63,333 bases of DNA from an uncultured Collinsella sp. (GTDB lineage: Bacteria; Actinomycetota; Coriobacteriia; Coriobacteriales; Coriobacteriaceae). A program made the translations under genes and the position numbers. This document shows, piece after piece, positions 43,601 through 54,160 of the stretch (positions are counted from its first letter, which is position 1; each line of letters begins with the position of its first letter). The notes below the pieces were generated by a model, which saw nothing but the letters and a program-made list of their open reading frames with translations, was not told where the DNA came from and did not search any database. The DNA lies in NCBI GenBank assembly GCA_902475375.1, contig CABRZC010000003.1:1-63333 (forward strand). Direction: 5' to 3'.

Positions 43601-46600
43601 CCCAATCGACCTCCTGGCTCGTCCAGTGGACGCCATCGAGACTCGTCTCAACACGCATCTTGGTCACAGTGCCGTTGCCGGCGTCATCGCGCGGATAGTA
43701 CTCGAGCTTATCGAGCTTGTAAGCGCGTCCATAGTCAACGGTAAGCGCCTTGCCCAGATCGTTGCCACCGGAGTGGAAACCGCCGTCGCCCGACTGGAAC
43801 TCATGGTCGAAGGCAAGCTCGGCCTTATGGCTGCCGTAAAGTGAGCCCTCCCAGGTGATTTCCTCGGCGTCGGGGACGTTCCGCCACGGATCGAGTGCGG
43901 AGTTCGCCTCGAGCACATCGCTCCAGGCGGAGTAACCCTCGGCGTTGCGCGAACGAATCTGGTAGGTGTGCTTGCTATTGTAGGCGAGGTCGGTGTGCGT
44001 GAACTCGGCCGCATCACCCACGGCAAACACGGTGCCGTCGACCTTAAGGTCGTAGGAGGTAGCACCATCGACCTTTCCCCAGGTGAGCTTTATGCTCGTT
44101 GGGGTCGTGACGTCCTCGGGGGCAGCAAGGTTCGTGGGTGCGGAGAGGTTCTCGTTGAGGCGATCGGCTGTGAGCGTGGCGTCGGCATTCACGAAACCGC
44201 CCAGCTCAAGCGTCTGCGCCGCTGCAGCAACATCGGTCTTCGCGAACTTGACGTAGACCTTGGGGTTCGTGGTGATCTTGGTGTTGTTAAAGCTCTCGCC
44301 CTGCTCGGCCTCGGTGCCGTCCGCATCGCTGCCGTAGTGGTTGAGGTTGGGGGTCTCGCTGTAGAAGTAGACCGCCTGGCCGGCCTCGGGGGTCGCGGCG
44401 TCAAAGGTCTCCTGCGAGTCGACCTCAACCACGTTGAGTGCGGATCCGCCGTTCTTGGCGACAACGCTCGTGGGCTTGGCGGACACATTGGCCACGAAGG
44501 TCGTGGTGCGGTTGGAGTCGTAGCCGTTGTAGCCGCCCTTCGAGGCCTCGGCAGTAAAGGTCGCGGTACCGCCTGCGGCCTTGGAGCTGTAGACGGTGCT
44601 CACATGCTCACCGTAGGAGATATTGTCGATCGTGCCGTAGGAATCGTCCTCAGTCGTGTTGTTTTCGATGGAGGAGCCGTCGTCCTCGTACTGCGTAAAG
44701 GTGCCGTCGCCCTCGGTGGCGAAGAACTCGACGATACGCTGACTGCGGTCGGTACCCTTGGTGTTGGTGTCGCTCACTGCCTCGGGGTTGTTGTTCTCGG
44801 CGTACATCGGCACGATAGCGTTGGCCTTCACAAACAGCGGCAGCTTCCAAAGCGGAGCCTCGTAGTTGTTGAGAACCTGGCCGCCGCGATACTGCTTACC
44901 CGAGAAGTAATCGATCCAGATGGTGGGATTCTCGTCGGTGCCGTAGTTGGGGAGGTAAATCCCATTGCGAATGTCGTTGCCGTTCTCGTCTGCCTGGGTA
45001 TCCTGATACACCGGTGCCACTAGGAAGTTCTCACCGAACATATACTGGTACTGCGTCGAAGTGCTTGCGGCGTACTCGGAGTTGTCGGAAAGCAGCATGG
45101 CGCGGATCATGGGCAGGCCGGCATCGCCGTTACCCGTGTCGATGTTGGCCGCCGAGGCCGCGCTCGTGTAGATATAGGGCATGAGCTGCGCCTTGAGCTT
45201 GAGGTAGAAGCGCGAGATGCCTGTGTAGGGATCGCCGTGCGTCATGGGCGATTTACGGTAGGTGCCCCAACCGTCCATGTCAAGCATAGAGGGCGTGAAC
45301 GTCTTCCACTGGTAGTCACGCGCAGAGATGATGGGGTCGCCGCCAAAGATGCCATCCATGTCGGAGCCGATGTTGGGGTTGCCCGAAAGACTCTGACCGA
45401 TATACGTGGGGATATGGAAGCGAATGTACTCCCAGTTACCGCCATACTGGTCGCCGGTCCAAATGCCACCAAAGCGCTGCGTGCCGGCCCAACCATCGAG
45501 CGTGATGATGTTGGGGCGCTTGTTAGCGCCGGTCGTCACCGTGTCATAAGCTGTCTTGATGCCATTAAGACCAAAGGAGTAGCCAGATCCAACCCAGGCA
45601 ACGTCGGTCTTAAGGGTAGAGATGCCTCCCGTCTTGACCTCGGCGTCGAAGTCGCGAAGCAGGTGCCACGGGGTCTCGGAGTTGCTGTCGGGCTCAAGGT
45701 TGGACTGGGTCCACAAGCCCGTGCTCACACCCTTGGAGTTGGCATACTCGGTGAACTTCTTAAGGTTGTCGACATTGGCACGCACAGCGTTAAGACGGTC
45801 GGCCGAGCTCGTTCCGTCGGAGTTGACGCCGCCGGTCTTGTAGTAACCGTTCTGGCCATAGCCGGCGCCGTAGCCGTCGTTCGGCAGGAACCAACCGAGC
45901 GGCATGTCGTTGTCCTCGTAGTCATCGATAACCTGCCGAGCAGAGAACTGGCGGTCGAAATCGGTCGCTTTCATGTTCTCGGTATCAACCGAAGGGCCCT
46001 CACCGTTGAGCGTCTCGGCCGCAAGTGTGCCGTCGAGCTTGTAGCCCGTCGACATGCCAGACTCGTACTTAACGTCGCCCTTCTCGCTCGAGGACTTGCT
46101 GCCCTTGGTCTCCCACTTCTTTTGACCCGAGGTCGTTGACCAGCCATCACGGTTATAGGCATTAAGATGACCAAGGTAGAACCCGTACTCGGGCAGCAGT
46201 ACCGGGTTACCGGTCACCTTGTAGTAGTCCTGCAGCATCTCGGTTGCCACGTTCGAAGCGCCCTCGTTGGTCGCCACGAAGTAGTAGGCATCAAACTCAT
46301 TCTCGCTGTGCAAAGTCGTGACCGTCGATGAGTCCGTGGAACCGAAGTCGTAGGAACCCTCTGCAAACGTGTTTCGGAGTACGCCGTAGCCGTCACTCGT
46401 CCAATAAAACGGGTTGGGCGAGGCAACGCCGCCATCAGTCCAGTTGTTCGTGTTGGAGATGGCGATGGTCTGGTTGGTGTGCAGGAAGCGTCCGTTCTGG
46501 GTGCCGCCGCCAAAGAAGTTCTCGGACTTCTCCTTGGCGAGCGTCTGGACGGTACCCTTCTTATCAAGGTCGAGGGACGCGGACTCGGAAACCACGACAC

Positions 46601-47042
46601 GGTCGCCTGACTTGATACTCATCTTGCCAGTCGCCTTGTCCAGGATCACGGTCGCCTTTCCGCCGGTGATCTCGATAGTGTCGCCCTTGTCGGCAACCGT
46701 CGCGCTCGGCTTGCTGTAGGTGTCCGAGGTATCGGGCTGAGCCTGGATTTTAGCCGTGTGGGACTTACTGCGCGGTGTGGCGTAATCGGAAAACTCACCC
46801 TTGGGGTCGACGTTATAACGGAAAATACCGTCCTCGAGGAACGTAATACGGCCCTTGATGCCGTCAGCGAAATCGATGTCGACGACATTCGAGGCAGACT
46901 GGGACACGGTCGCTGAGTCGACGCCCTTGAGTGGCGTGGCAATCGCCTGCTGGGGATTGGCAAACACGAGCGTCGCTGCAGTGGCAACGAGGACCGCGCT
47001 TCCCTTCACCCACCGTTTCGTAAAAATGGAATTCCTGCGCAC
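40629..47042 (-). CDS. Giant cell-wall GH31-family glycosidase with CBM32, FIVAR, cohesin-like and dockerin-like modules
   Basis: The 2137-aa protein has a signal peptide, then a GH31 region. NFFGGGTQNG and DGGVASPNPFYW recall GH31 enzymes acting on alpha-N-acetylgalactosamine. The likely nucleophile is Asp480 in LKTDVAW and the likely acid/base Asp531 in IWTGDQYG. Then follow a fibronectin-III-like domain, a discoidin/CBM32-like domain, a dockerin-like stretch (DLNDNGVYDVYDYS), a cohesin-like domain, another discoidin-like domain, Big-type and FIVAR modules, and the sorting signal IPNTGD with a hydrophobic stretch and HRRSKAK. Substrate is inferred; mucin O-glycans are plausible. The GTG start at 47042 follows AAAGGAG; an ATG frame upstream runs through leader DNA. 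Confidence 0.85.
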   Translation of the reverse strand: MRRNSIFTKRWVKGSAVLVATAATLVFANPQQAIATPLKGVDSATVSQSASNVVDIDFADGIKGRITFLEDGIFRYNVDPKGEFSDYATPRSKSHTAKIQAQPDTSDTYSKPSATVADKGDTIEITGGKATVILDKATGKMSIKSGDRVVVSESASLDLDKKGTVQTLAKEKSENFFGGGTQNGRFLHTNQTIAISNTNNWTDGGVASPNPFYWTSDGYGVLRNTFAEGSYDFGSTDSSTVTTLHSENEFDAYYFVATNEGASNVATEMLQDYYKVTGNPVLLPEYGFYLGHLNAYNRDGWSTTSGQKKWETKGSKSSSEKGDVKYESGMSTGYKLDGTLAAETLNGEGPSVDTENMKATDFDRQFSARQVIDDYEDNDMPLGWFLPNDGYGAGYGQNGYYKTGGVNSDGTSSADRLNAVRANVDNLKKFTEYANSKGVSTGLWTQSNLEPDSNSETPWHLLRDFDAEVKTGGISTLKTDVAWVGSGYSFGLNGIKTAYDTVTTGANKRPNIITLDGWAGTQRFGGIWTGDQYGGNWEYIRFHIPTYIGQSLSGNPNIGSDMDGIFGGDPIISARDYQWKTFTPSMLDMDGWGTYRKSPMTHGDPYTGISRFYLKLKAQLMPYIYTSAASAANIDTGNGDAGLPMIRAMLLSDNSEYAASTSTQYQYMFGENFLVAPVYQDTQADENGNDIRNGIYLPNYGTDENPTIWIDYFSGKQYRGGQVLNNYEAPLWKLPLFVKANAIVPMYAENNNPEAVSDTNTKGTDRSQRIVEFFATEGDGTFTQYEDDGSSIENNTTEDDSYGTIDNISYGEHVSTVYSSKAAGGTATFTAEASKGGYNGYDSNRTTTFVANVSAKPTSVVAKNGGSALNVVEVDSQETFDAATPEAGQAVYFYSETPNLNHYGSDADGTEAEQGESFNNTKITTNPKVYVKFAKTDVAAAAQTLELGGFVNADATLTADRLNENLSAPTNLAAPEDVTTPTSIKLTWGKVDGATSYDLKVDGTVFAVGDAAEFTHTDLAYNSKHTYQIRSRNAEGYSAWSDVLEANSALDPWRNVPDAEEITWEGSLYGSHKAELAFDHEFQSGDGGFHSGGNDLGKALTVDYGRAYKLDKLEYYPRDDAGNGTVTKMRVETSLDGVHWTSQEVDWARSADCKTVAFDGTVAARYVRMTPLASVGNFFSASEIAIYKTDGTDGFAVGSNLNKATISDGDYSNMKNYLGLENREPDTPTFGSQIRDHFADLNDNGVYDVYDYSFTMAGLDGGTKQKGKVAGSLAVIPSKTEVEAGDEITVDVYAADAKNVNALGALVNFKSDQFEFVSESIAQDGSTAGMENLSREKVQFADRTQTINLAFANRGDGKLYNGTGAVASFKLKAKTAGKVELPSTSWLIGPACDALEFASDGTVTMPDVPQPTVAEYGQDAFNITMTNDELTTDDGTNVEKLIQQKSYNALFDNNEGDNGFEFLWNWSGNWDSEGKLPSYVKLPTTMTFAFKTPSKLDSVEVVNRNGGNGTVQKIKAVVTFEDGSTQEFAGGEYDSFRARYAFGLSAENKGKKATKVEVTPLEASGDQMLTLREVNFNYTQGVEAIEGVELGKNQTEFFEGDVTLVDAKATPESAGYPYVTVESSDPSVVSVSAVQAGDSVSYYLRANKAGKAKITVASVLDPSKTASYEVEVKAGVDTSALVAALSEAAGYSESVYTKDSYAALTAAVEAAQKLLDGGQGSYSKKDVADATAKIEKAIDGLKMRPVDEKILINTPENRKNVKVAGFSSEADYEGSNAVNALDGDERTLWHSDWAHGTGMPQYLSVDLGRDYDLTDVTFLPRQDGGTNGDIFEAEILVSDTADGYEMGTAASMGTFAFDNDGRVLTDRGDWKQMSFGAARGRYVTVKVIHAGGGNVDAYCSMAELKFYGTAVPDPVAKDDLATAIEKVDAEVAAGDLKAGDYTEASWTALENALATARAILSDEKATQDEVDQALRELESARGALEKTPVAPVEKPTKKQLKALVKQAKETDTRGKTAESVKALTDAITYAEDVLGAENASDTQLQAAYDQLKLAIESLKDADSGNQGGSGNQGSGNGSNGGNQAGKPAGDKAQGSKKNGSAIPNTGDQTAATVATVGGLGAIIAAIGAFFHRRSKAK

Positions 47043-47357
47043 CTGGGCTCCTTTCTTCCGACATGCCGAGGACGCCCCCCCGGCAGCATGGGAAAACGTA
47101 TCAAACGGGGATGTTCGGTACATTCCGCACAATGGGGCCACCCGTTACCAAGGGGCCAACTGGTAGTAACCAGATAGCCACCTACTAGGTCATATCAATA
47201 TATGGGAGCACTTGCGCAACCAAGTTCGGAAGTCCACCAACGGCAGTAAAATGAGCGTCAACGGCAAGGTAGGCTTAATAAGCCATACCAATTGGTTCTT
47301 CAGTCAAATACCAATCTAGCAAAAATGTACTGTTTATCTGGTATTACACAGACCATA

Positions 47358-47403
47358 CCTTTCCCTCGGGAACTGGGCTTCGCGAAGTTTCCCGAGGGAA
47401 AGG
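47358..47403. repeat. Hairpin repeat (inverted copy of 47865-47907)
   Basis: The arms CCTTTCCCTCGGGAA and TTCCCGAGGGAAAGG surround CTGGGCTTCGCGAAG. The centre is the reverse complement of the centre of the hairpin at 47865-47907, so the two copies face each other across 460 bases. Confidence 0.8.
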
Positions 47404-47733
47404 CTCAGCCGCCACCCTGCGACCTGCCGGGGGTTTCCATGGCGTACGTTGGCTGATTTGGTTTGGATAAAAAGGTTGGCGGAGAGTGATGGGCAGTTAG
47501 TTCAGATACGTATAATTTGGCCGTGGCCTTGGGCACGAAACTGCCGCTTGGAAGCCGGCGCGGACCCAGTATTGGGCCGTTCCCAGCTTGACAGAGCGTC
47601 TTTATCGATTCAGATTGCCAAAAATAGGCTGAATGAGTCCAAATCGATCTTCTCCTACTCTCTAGAAAACACGAATTTGAACTAACTGTCCAGAGGCGTC
47701 CTCGACTAACAGTAAAAAGGCCTCCATACAAAG

Positions 47734-47772
47734 AGTGGGCCCTGCCGCTCGAACGAACGGCAGGGCCCACAC
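47734..47772. terminator. Hairpin downstream of carB
   Basis: The stem AGTGGGCCCTGCCG/CGGCAGGGCCCACT with a 10-nt loop is followed on the plus strand by CACTTTCTTTTTC. It lies about 170 bases after carB on the minus strand, where the T tract is less good. Confidence 0.55.
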
Positions 47773-47864
47773 TCACTTTCTTTTTCAGCCCTAGTCATCG
47801 CGCAAAGCCCCTTCGGCAGCACACGGTGCAGCCAAGTCACCGCAGGCCGGGGCGGGAGGCGGTC

Positions 47865-47907
47865 CTTTCTCTCGGAAAACTTCGCGAAGCCCAGTTTCCG
47901 AGAGAAA
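47865..47907. repeat. Hairpin repeat near the end of carB
   Basis: The arms CTTTCTCTCGGAAA and TTTCCGAGAGAAAG surround ACTTCGCGAAGCCCAG, set within a wider GC-rich inverted repeat (GGCCGGGGCGG/CCGCCCCGGCC). It ends about 34 bases from the carB stop codon. Confidence 0.75.
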
Positions 47908-47940
47908 GTGTCCGGCTGCCGCCCCGGCCGGCCAGGTCAA

Positions 47941-51255
<3,315 letters not shown>

Positions 51256-51353
51256 GTTTAAAACCTCCTAGAGAGGCTGACTCAATGTTTTGGAAAAGTC
51301 AGCGAGGGTGCAGCTGGTGCATCAGGTTGCCGTGATGTGAGGGCGCGCTGGGC

Positions 51354-52859
51354 TTATGCCCGCGCGTCCGAAGCAGAACGGCAAGATGATGTGCCAGATG
51401 CAGCCGCAGCGTCGACCGGTCCGCCGTTCGGTAGAACGGCGGAACCATCGTCGGCAAAGTTCCATCCGGCAAGGCGGTCCTTCGCGGTGTCGATGTCCAG
51501 GTAGTTCTCCTCGCCGTCCATGAGTCGCGTAAAGGCGGTAAAGAGATAGTGGGCATCGGTGGGGCCAGGCGAGGCCTCGGGGTGGTACTGGACCGAGAAG
51601 CACGGGGCGTCGAGCAGCTGGATGCCCTCGGCGGTGCCGTCGTTGAGGTTCACATGTGTCAGGCGAATGCGGCCGAAGCGCTCGTTCATCACGACTGGCG
51701 CGATTCCGCGGCGCACCCAGACGCTCAGATCTCCATCGGCCGCATGCTCGGTCTCGCCGCCGGAAAGTTCCGGGATCAGTTTGCCCAGACTGGGGAACAG
51801 CAGGCCAAAGCCGTGGTTTTGCGCGGTAATCTCCACGCGACGGCTCACCAGGTTCATAACCGGCTGGTTACCGCCACGGTGACCGAATTTAAGCTTTTCC
51901 ATTTGGGCGCCACACGCCAAGCTGATCATCTGGTGACCAAGGCAAATGCCAAAGACCGGCACCTTGCCGATCAGCTGCTGCACCTGCTCGTAGGTCTCCA
52001 CCACGGCATCGGGGTCGCCGGGGCCGTTGGATAAAAAGACGCCGTCGGGATTCATGTCGAGCACCTCACTCGCGGGCGTATCCCACGGCACGACAGTAAG
52101 GTCGCAGCCGGCACGGACGAGGCCCTCCAGAATGCCGCGCTTGACGCCGCAGTCGTAGGCGGCCACTTTGTGGCGGGCAGGAGCGGCAGGGGCAAGCGCA
52201 AAGTCATGCGTAGCGGGCAGGTCGGCAGCTGCAAATTCGTGAGGCGCGGGGCAACTCACGGTCTTGACCAGATTCTCGCCCACCAGCGTCGGCGCTGCGG
52301 CCAGACGCTCGGCAAGCTCGTCGATGTCGAAGATCTCGGTCGAGATAATGCCCATCTTGGAGCCGTTGTCGCGCAGGTGGCGCACAAGAGCGCGGGTGTC
52401 GACGCCCTCGATAGCGACGATGCCGTGGGCACGCAGGTATTCCGGCACGCTGACGGCCGAGCGCCAGTTAGAAGGCGTGGCGCACATGTCGCGCACGATC
52501 ATGCCGCGCATAGCGGGAGCGCTCGCAGGGCGCACGGCATCGCCGGGGAAGGCTGACTGGACGTCGGTCTCGTCGATGCCGTAGTTGCCGATCTGCGGAT
52601 AGGTCATGGTGACAATTTGGCCGGCATAGCTCGGGTCGGTCATGACCTCAAAGTAGCCCTCGAGGGAGGTGTTGAAGCAGACCTCGCCGGTCGCGGTACC
52701 CTCGGCACCGCATGCACGTCCATAAAAAATGGTCCCATCCTCAAGATACAGGATGCAGGGACCGCAGGTGCCCTTGCTGGTTTTGGCCAGCATGCGCTGG
52801 CAAAGCTCGCTGGGCGCGAAGGTGCGGGCGACAGCGCCCGCGGTATGGTTGTTCGCCAT
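51354..52859 (-). CDS. carA: Carbamoyl-phosphate synthase small subunit
   Basis: CarA is the glutamine amidotransferase that feeds ammonia to CarB. The 501-aa protein has the CPSase small domain (YLEDGTIFYGRACG to EGVDTRALVRHLR) and a class I glutaminase with the nucleophile Cys in FGICLGHQM and the His-Glu in QYHPEAS. It is longer than the usual 360-390 aa: it has an N-terminal extension of about 35 residues, a loop insertion with polar/Ala-rich sequence (PAPHEFAAADLPATHDFA), and an extended tail after the glutaminase. The start at 52859 follows AAGGAG. Candidate arginine boxes lie upstream. Confidence 0.95.
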   Translation of the reverse strand: MANNHTAGAVARTFAPSELCQRMLAKTSKGTCGPCILYLEDGTIFYGRACGAEGTATGEVCFNTSLEGYFEVMTDPSYAGQIVTMTYPQIGNYGIDETDVQSAFPGDAVRPASAPAMRGMIVRDMCATPSNWRSAVSVPEYLRAHGIVAIEGVDTRALVRHLRDNGSKMGIISTEIFDIDELAERLAAAPTLVGENLVKTVSCPAPHEFAAADLPATHDFALAPAAPARHKVAAYDCGVKRGILEGLVRAGCDLTVVPWDTPASEVLDMNPDGVFLSNGPGDPDAVVETYEQVQQLIGKVPVFGICLGHQMISLACGAQMEKLKFGHRGGNQPVMNLVSRRVEITAQNHGFGLLFPSLGKLIPELSGGETEHAADGDLSVWVRRGIAPVVMNERFGRIRLTHVNLNDGTAEGIQLLDAPCFSVQYHPEASPGPTDAHYLFTAFTRLMDGEENYLDIDTAKDRLAGWNFADDGSAVLPNGGPVDAAAASGTSSCRSASDARA

Positions 52860-52970
52860 AGTTCTCCTTCCCGGTCTCACAGGACCGGCTTAAAGGTGTG
52901 TAGTTAGGCCTCGCGGTATTCTAACCGCAAGCATCACTTATGGCGTTAATTACATAGAATTGTTTACAAA

Positions 52971-53004
52971 ATGATAATTATGATTTCCCATGCATAATGA
53001 TTCA
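52971..53004 (-). promoter_or_regulatory. Candidate ARG boxes upstream of carAB
   Basis: Two adjacent words resembling ArgR half-site pairs lie 112-145 bases upstream of carA: TGAATCATTATGCA (minus strand, 53004-52991) against the consensus TGAAT-N4-ATTCA, and a looser ATCATAATTATCAT at 52984-52971. The region is unusually AT-rich for this genome. Arginine repression of carAB is known in other bacteria; here it is inferred. Confidence 0.4.
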
Positions 53005-53016
53005 CAACCGCCACTA

Positions 53017-53126
53017 GGTAGTCTTTTTGGGACGGGGCTATTTTAGCTGCCTCGGCTGCTAGCGCTAGCGTTTTGCCTGATTGACGGCCGAGGTAGCTAA
53101 AAAAGCCCCGTCCCAAAAAGACTACC
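53017..53126. repeat. 110-bp palindrome with 39-40-bp arms
   Basis: The arms at 53017-53055 and 53087-53126 are near-perfect inverted repeats starting GGTAGTCTTTTTGGGACGGG. The loop contains the self-complementary GCTAGCGCTAGC. It carries a GGGACG word like the hairpin family. The 316-base gap between carA and the next gene holds only this, the ARG-box-like words and a terminator. Confidence 0.85.
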
Positions 53127-53127
53127 C

Positions 53128-53170
53128 AAAAAATCATCCCGCGTGGGCTTGTGGCTCACGCAGGATGATG
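53128..53170 (-). terminator. Rho-independent terminator of the ABC exporter operon
   Basis: On the minus strand the stem CATCATCCTGCGTG/CGCGGGATGATT (imperfect) with a GAGCCACAAGCC loop is followed by TTTTTT, just after the stop codon of the membrane protein gene. Confidence 0.85.
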
Positions 53171-53175
53171 GCCTC

Positions 53176-54141
53176 TTACTTTTTCTTGTCCTGTTCCAGC
53201 AGATCGGACGGTGAGCGATCGGGCTTGCCGCCGCGGAAAATCTCGCGACCATGCAGACGATGTTCCAGGTCACGTTCGGCCTTTTCCTCGTCAATCTTGG
53301 TCTGGCTCACCACCGGGTCCTCAATCAACGACGACACCGAGTTCACCTGCTTCTGAATGCGCTCGGCGATGGTGTCATCCATACTCACGATGCGCATCTT
53401 CCAGTCGATATTCGTGGCGTTGGATGAGCTCTTGGTCCACACGAACGTCAGAATGGCGCTCTGGTGGCCCTGGGCGGGAAACATGCCAAAGAAGGAATCG
53501 TGCTGAATGTTGCTATCCTCATCGATATAGGCGTGAACGTTATACACCACGCGGTCAATCTTATCGTTGAGCAGCGCGTTGGTCGCAAGTGCCGCGGCCT
53601 GAATCTGCCCGTTGGACAGCAGCTCGAGCTCGTTGGCAGACGATGTGTCCAACACCGTTACCTCGACCGTGCCCGTACGCTCATCGGCTTCATCGACGGT
53701 AAAGTCGAGCGGGAACTGCGTAAAGCCGTTGCCCCACTCAAGGCCGCCCTTCAGCGCCGTCGAAACGGTATCGACCGAAACGCTCTCGGACAGATTGGCA
53801 GTGTTCAGGCGACGCATCACGCCGTAGCCAATCTGCATGCCCACGATCAGCACCAAAATACCAATGACCACGGCCATCGCGGTCTTCGTAATGGTATGAC
53901 TCACCTGCGAACCCGAAGGATCGTCCTCGGACAGCGGGTCGATATGTTTTGCCTGGCTCGCGCGGTCCTCGCTGCGCAGCAGCGCTAGCGCCGCTTTGTC
54001 ACCGCGCTTGGCCGCAGCCTCCTTCTCACGCATGCGCTCGGTTCGCTTTTTGGCAAGCGTGGGATCCAAGACGCCGGATGCATCGATTTCGGAGAATAAC
54101 TCCGTCACTTCTTCCGGAGTCAAAGGGTTCTTGTCAGCCAT
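53176..54141 (-). CDS. Hypothetical single-pass membrane protein
   Basis: The 321-aa protein is not recognised. It has a charged, helical N-terminus (residues 1-78), one membrane segment (MAVVIGILVLIVGMQIGYG, about 89-107) and a mixed alpha/beta extracytoplasmic domain (AHDFTQFPLDFTVDEADERT-like; FVWTKSSSNATNIDWKMRI), then a charged C-terminal tail (KAERDLEHRLHGREIFRGGKP). It follows the ABC exporter gene by 19 bases, so the two are probably co-transcribed and may work together. AGGAAG lies before the ATG. No catalytic motif is seen. Confidence 0.75.
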   Translation of the reverse strand: MADKNPLTPEEVTELFSEIDASGVLDPTLAKKRTERMREKEAAAKRGDKAALALLRSEDRASQAKHIDPLSEDDPSGSQVSHTITKTAMAVVIGILVLIVGMQIGYGVMRRLNTANLSESVSVDTVSTALKGGLEWGNGFTQFPLDFTVDEADERTGTVEVTVLDTSSANELELLSNGQIQAAALATNALLNDKIDRVVYNVHAYIDEDSNIQHDSFFGMFPAQGHQSAILTFVWTKSSSNATNIDWKMRIVSMDDTIAERIQKQVNSVSSLIEDPVVSQTKIDEEKAERDLEHRLHGREIFRGGKPDRSPSDLLEQDKKK

Positions 54142-54160
54142 AAACTTCCTGTCATATCAA

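Larger units (their letters stand above)
47043..47940. other. 898-base gene-free region upstream of the GH31 gene
   Basis: No reliable gene is seen. The part nearest the GH31 gene (47160-47350) is AT-rich and holds repeated ATACCAAT and GGTATTAC-type words and a CTGGTAGTAACCAG palindrome at about 47160, which could be operators. Further left are two inverted copies of a hairpin (47358-47403 and 47865-47907), a terminator-like hairpin at 47734-47772, and an inverted-repeat pair at 47491-47510/47672-47691. Open frames in this stretch are short and without ribosome sites. Confidence 0.6.

Noticed and set aside
47405..47776. A 123-aa minus-strand frame in the gap before the GH31 gene
   Set aside because: No ribosome site, odd composition, and it reads through the hairpin at 47734-47772 and other repeats.
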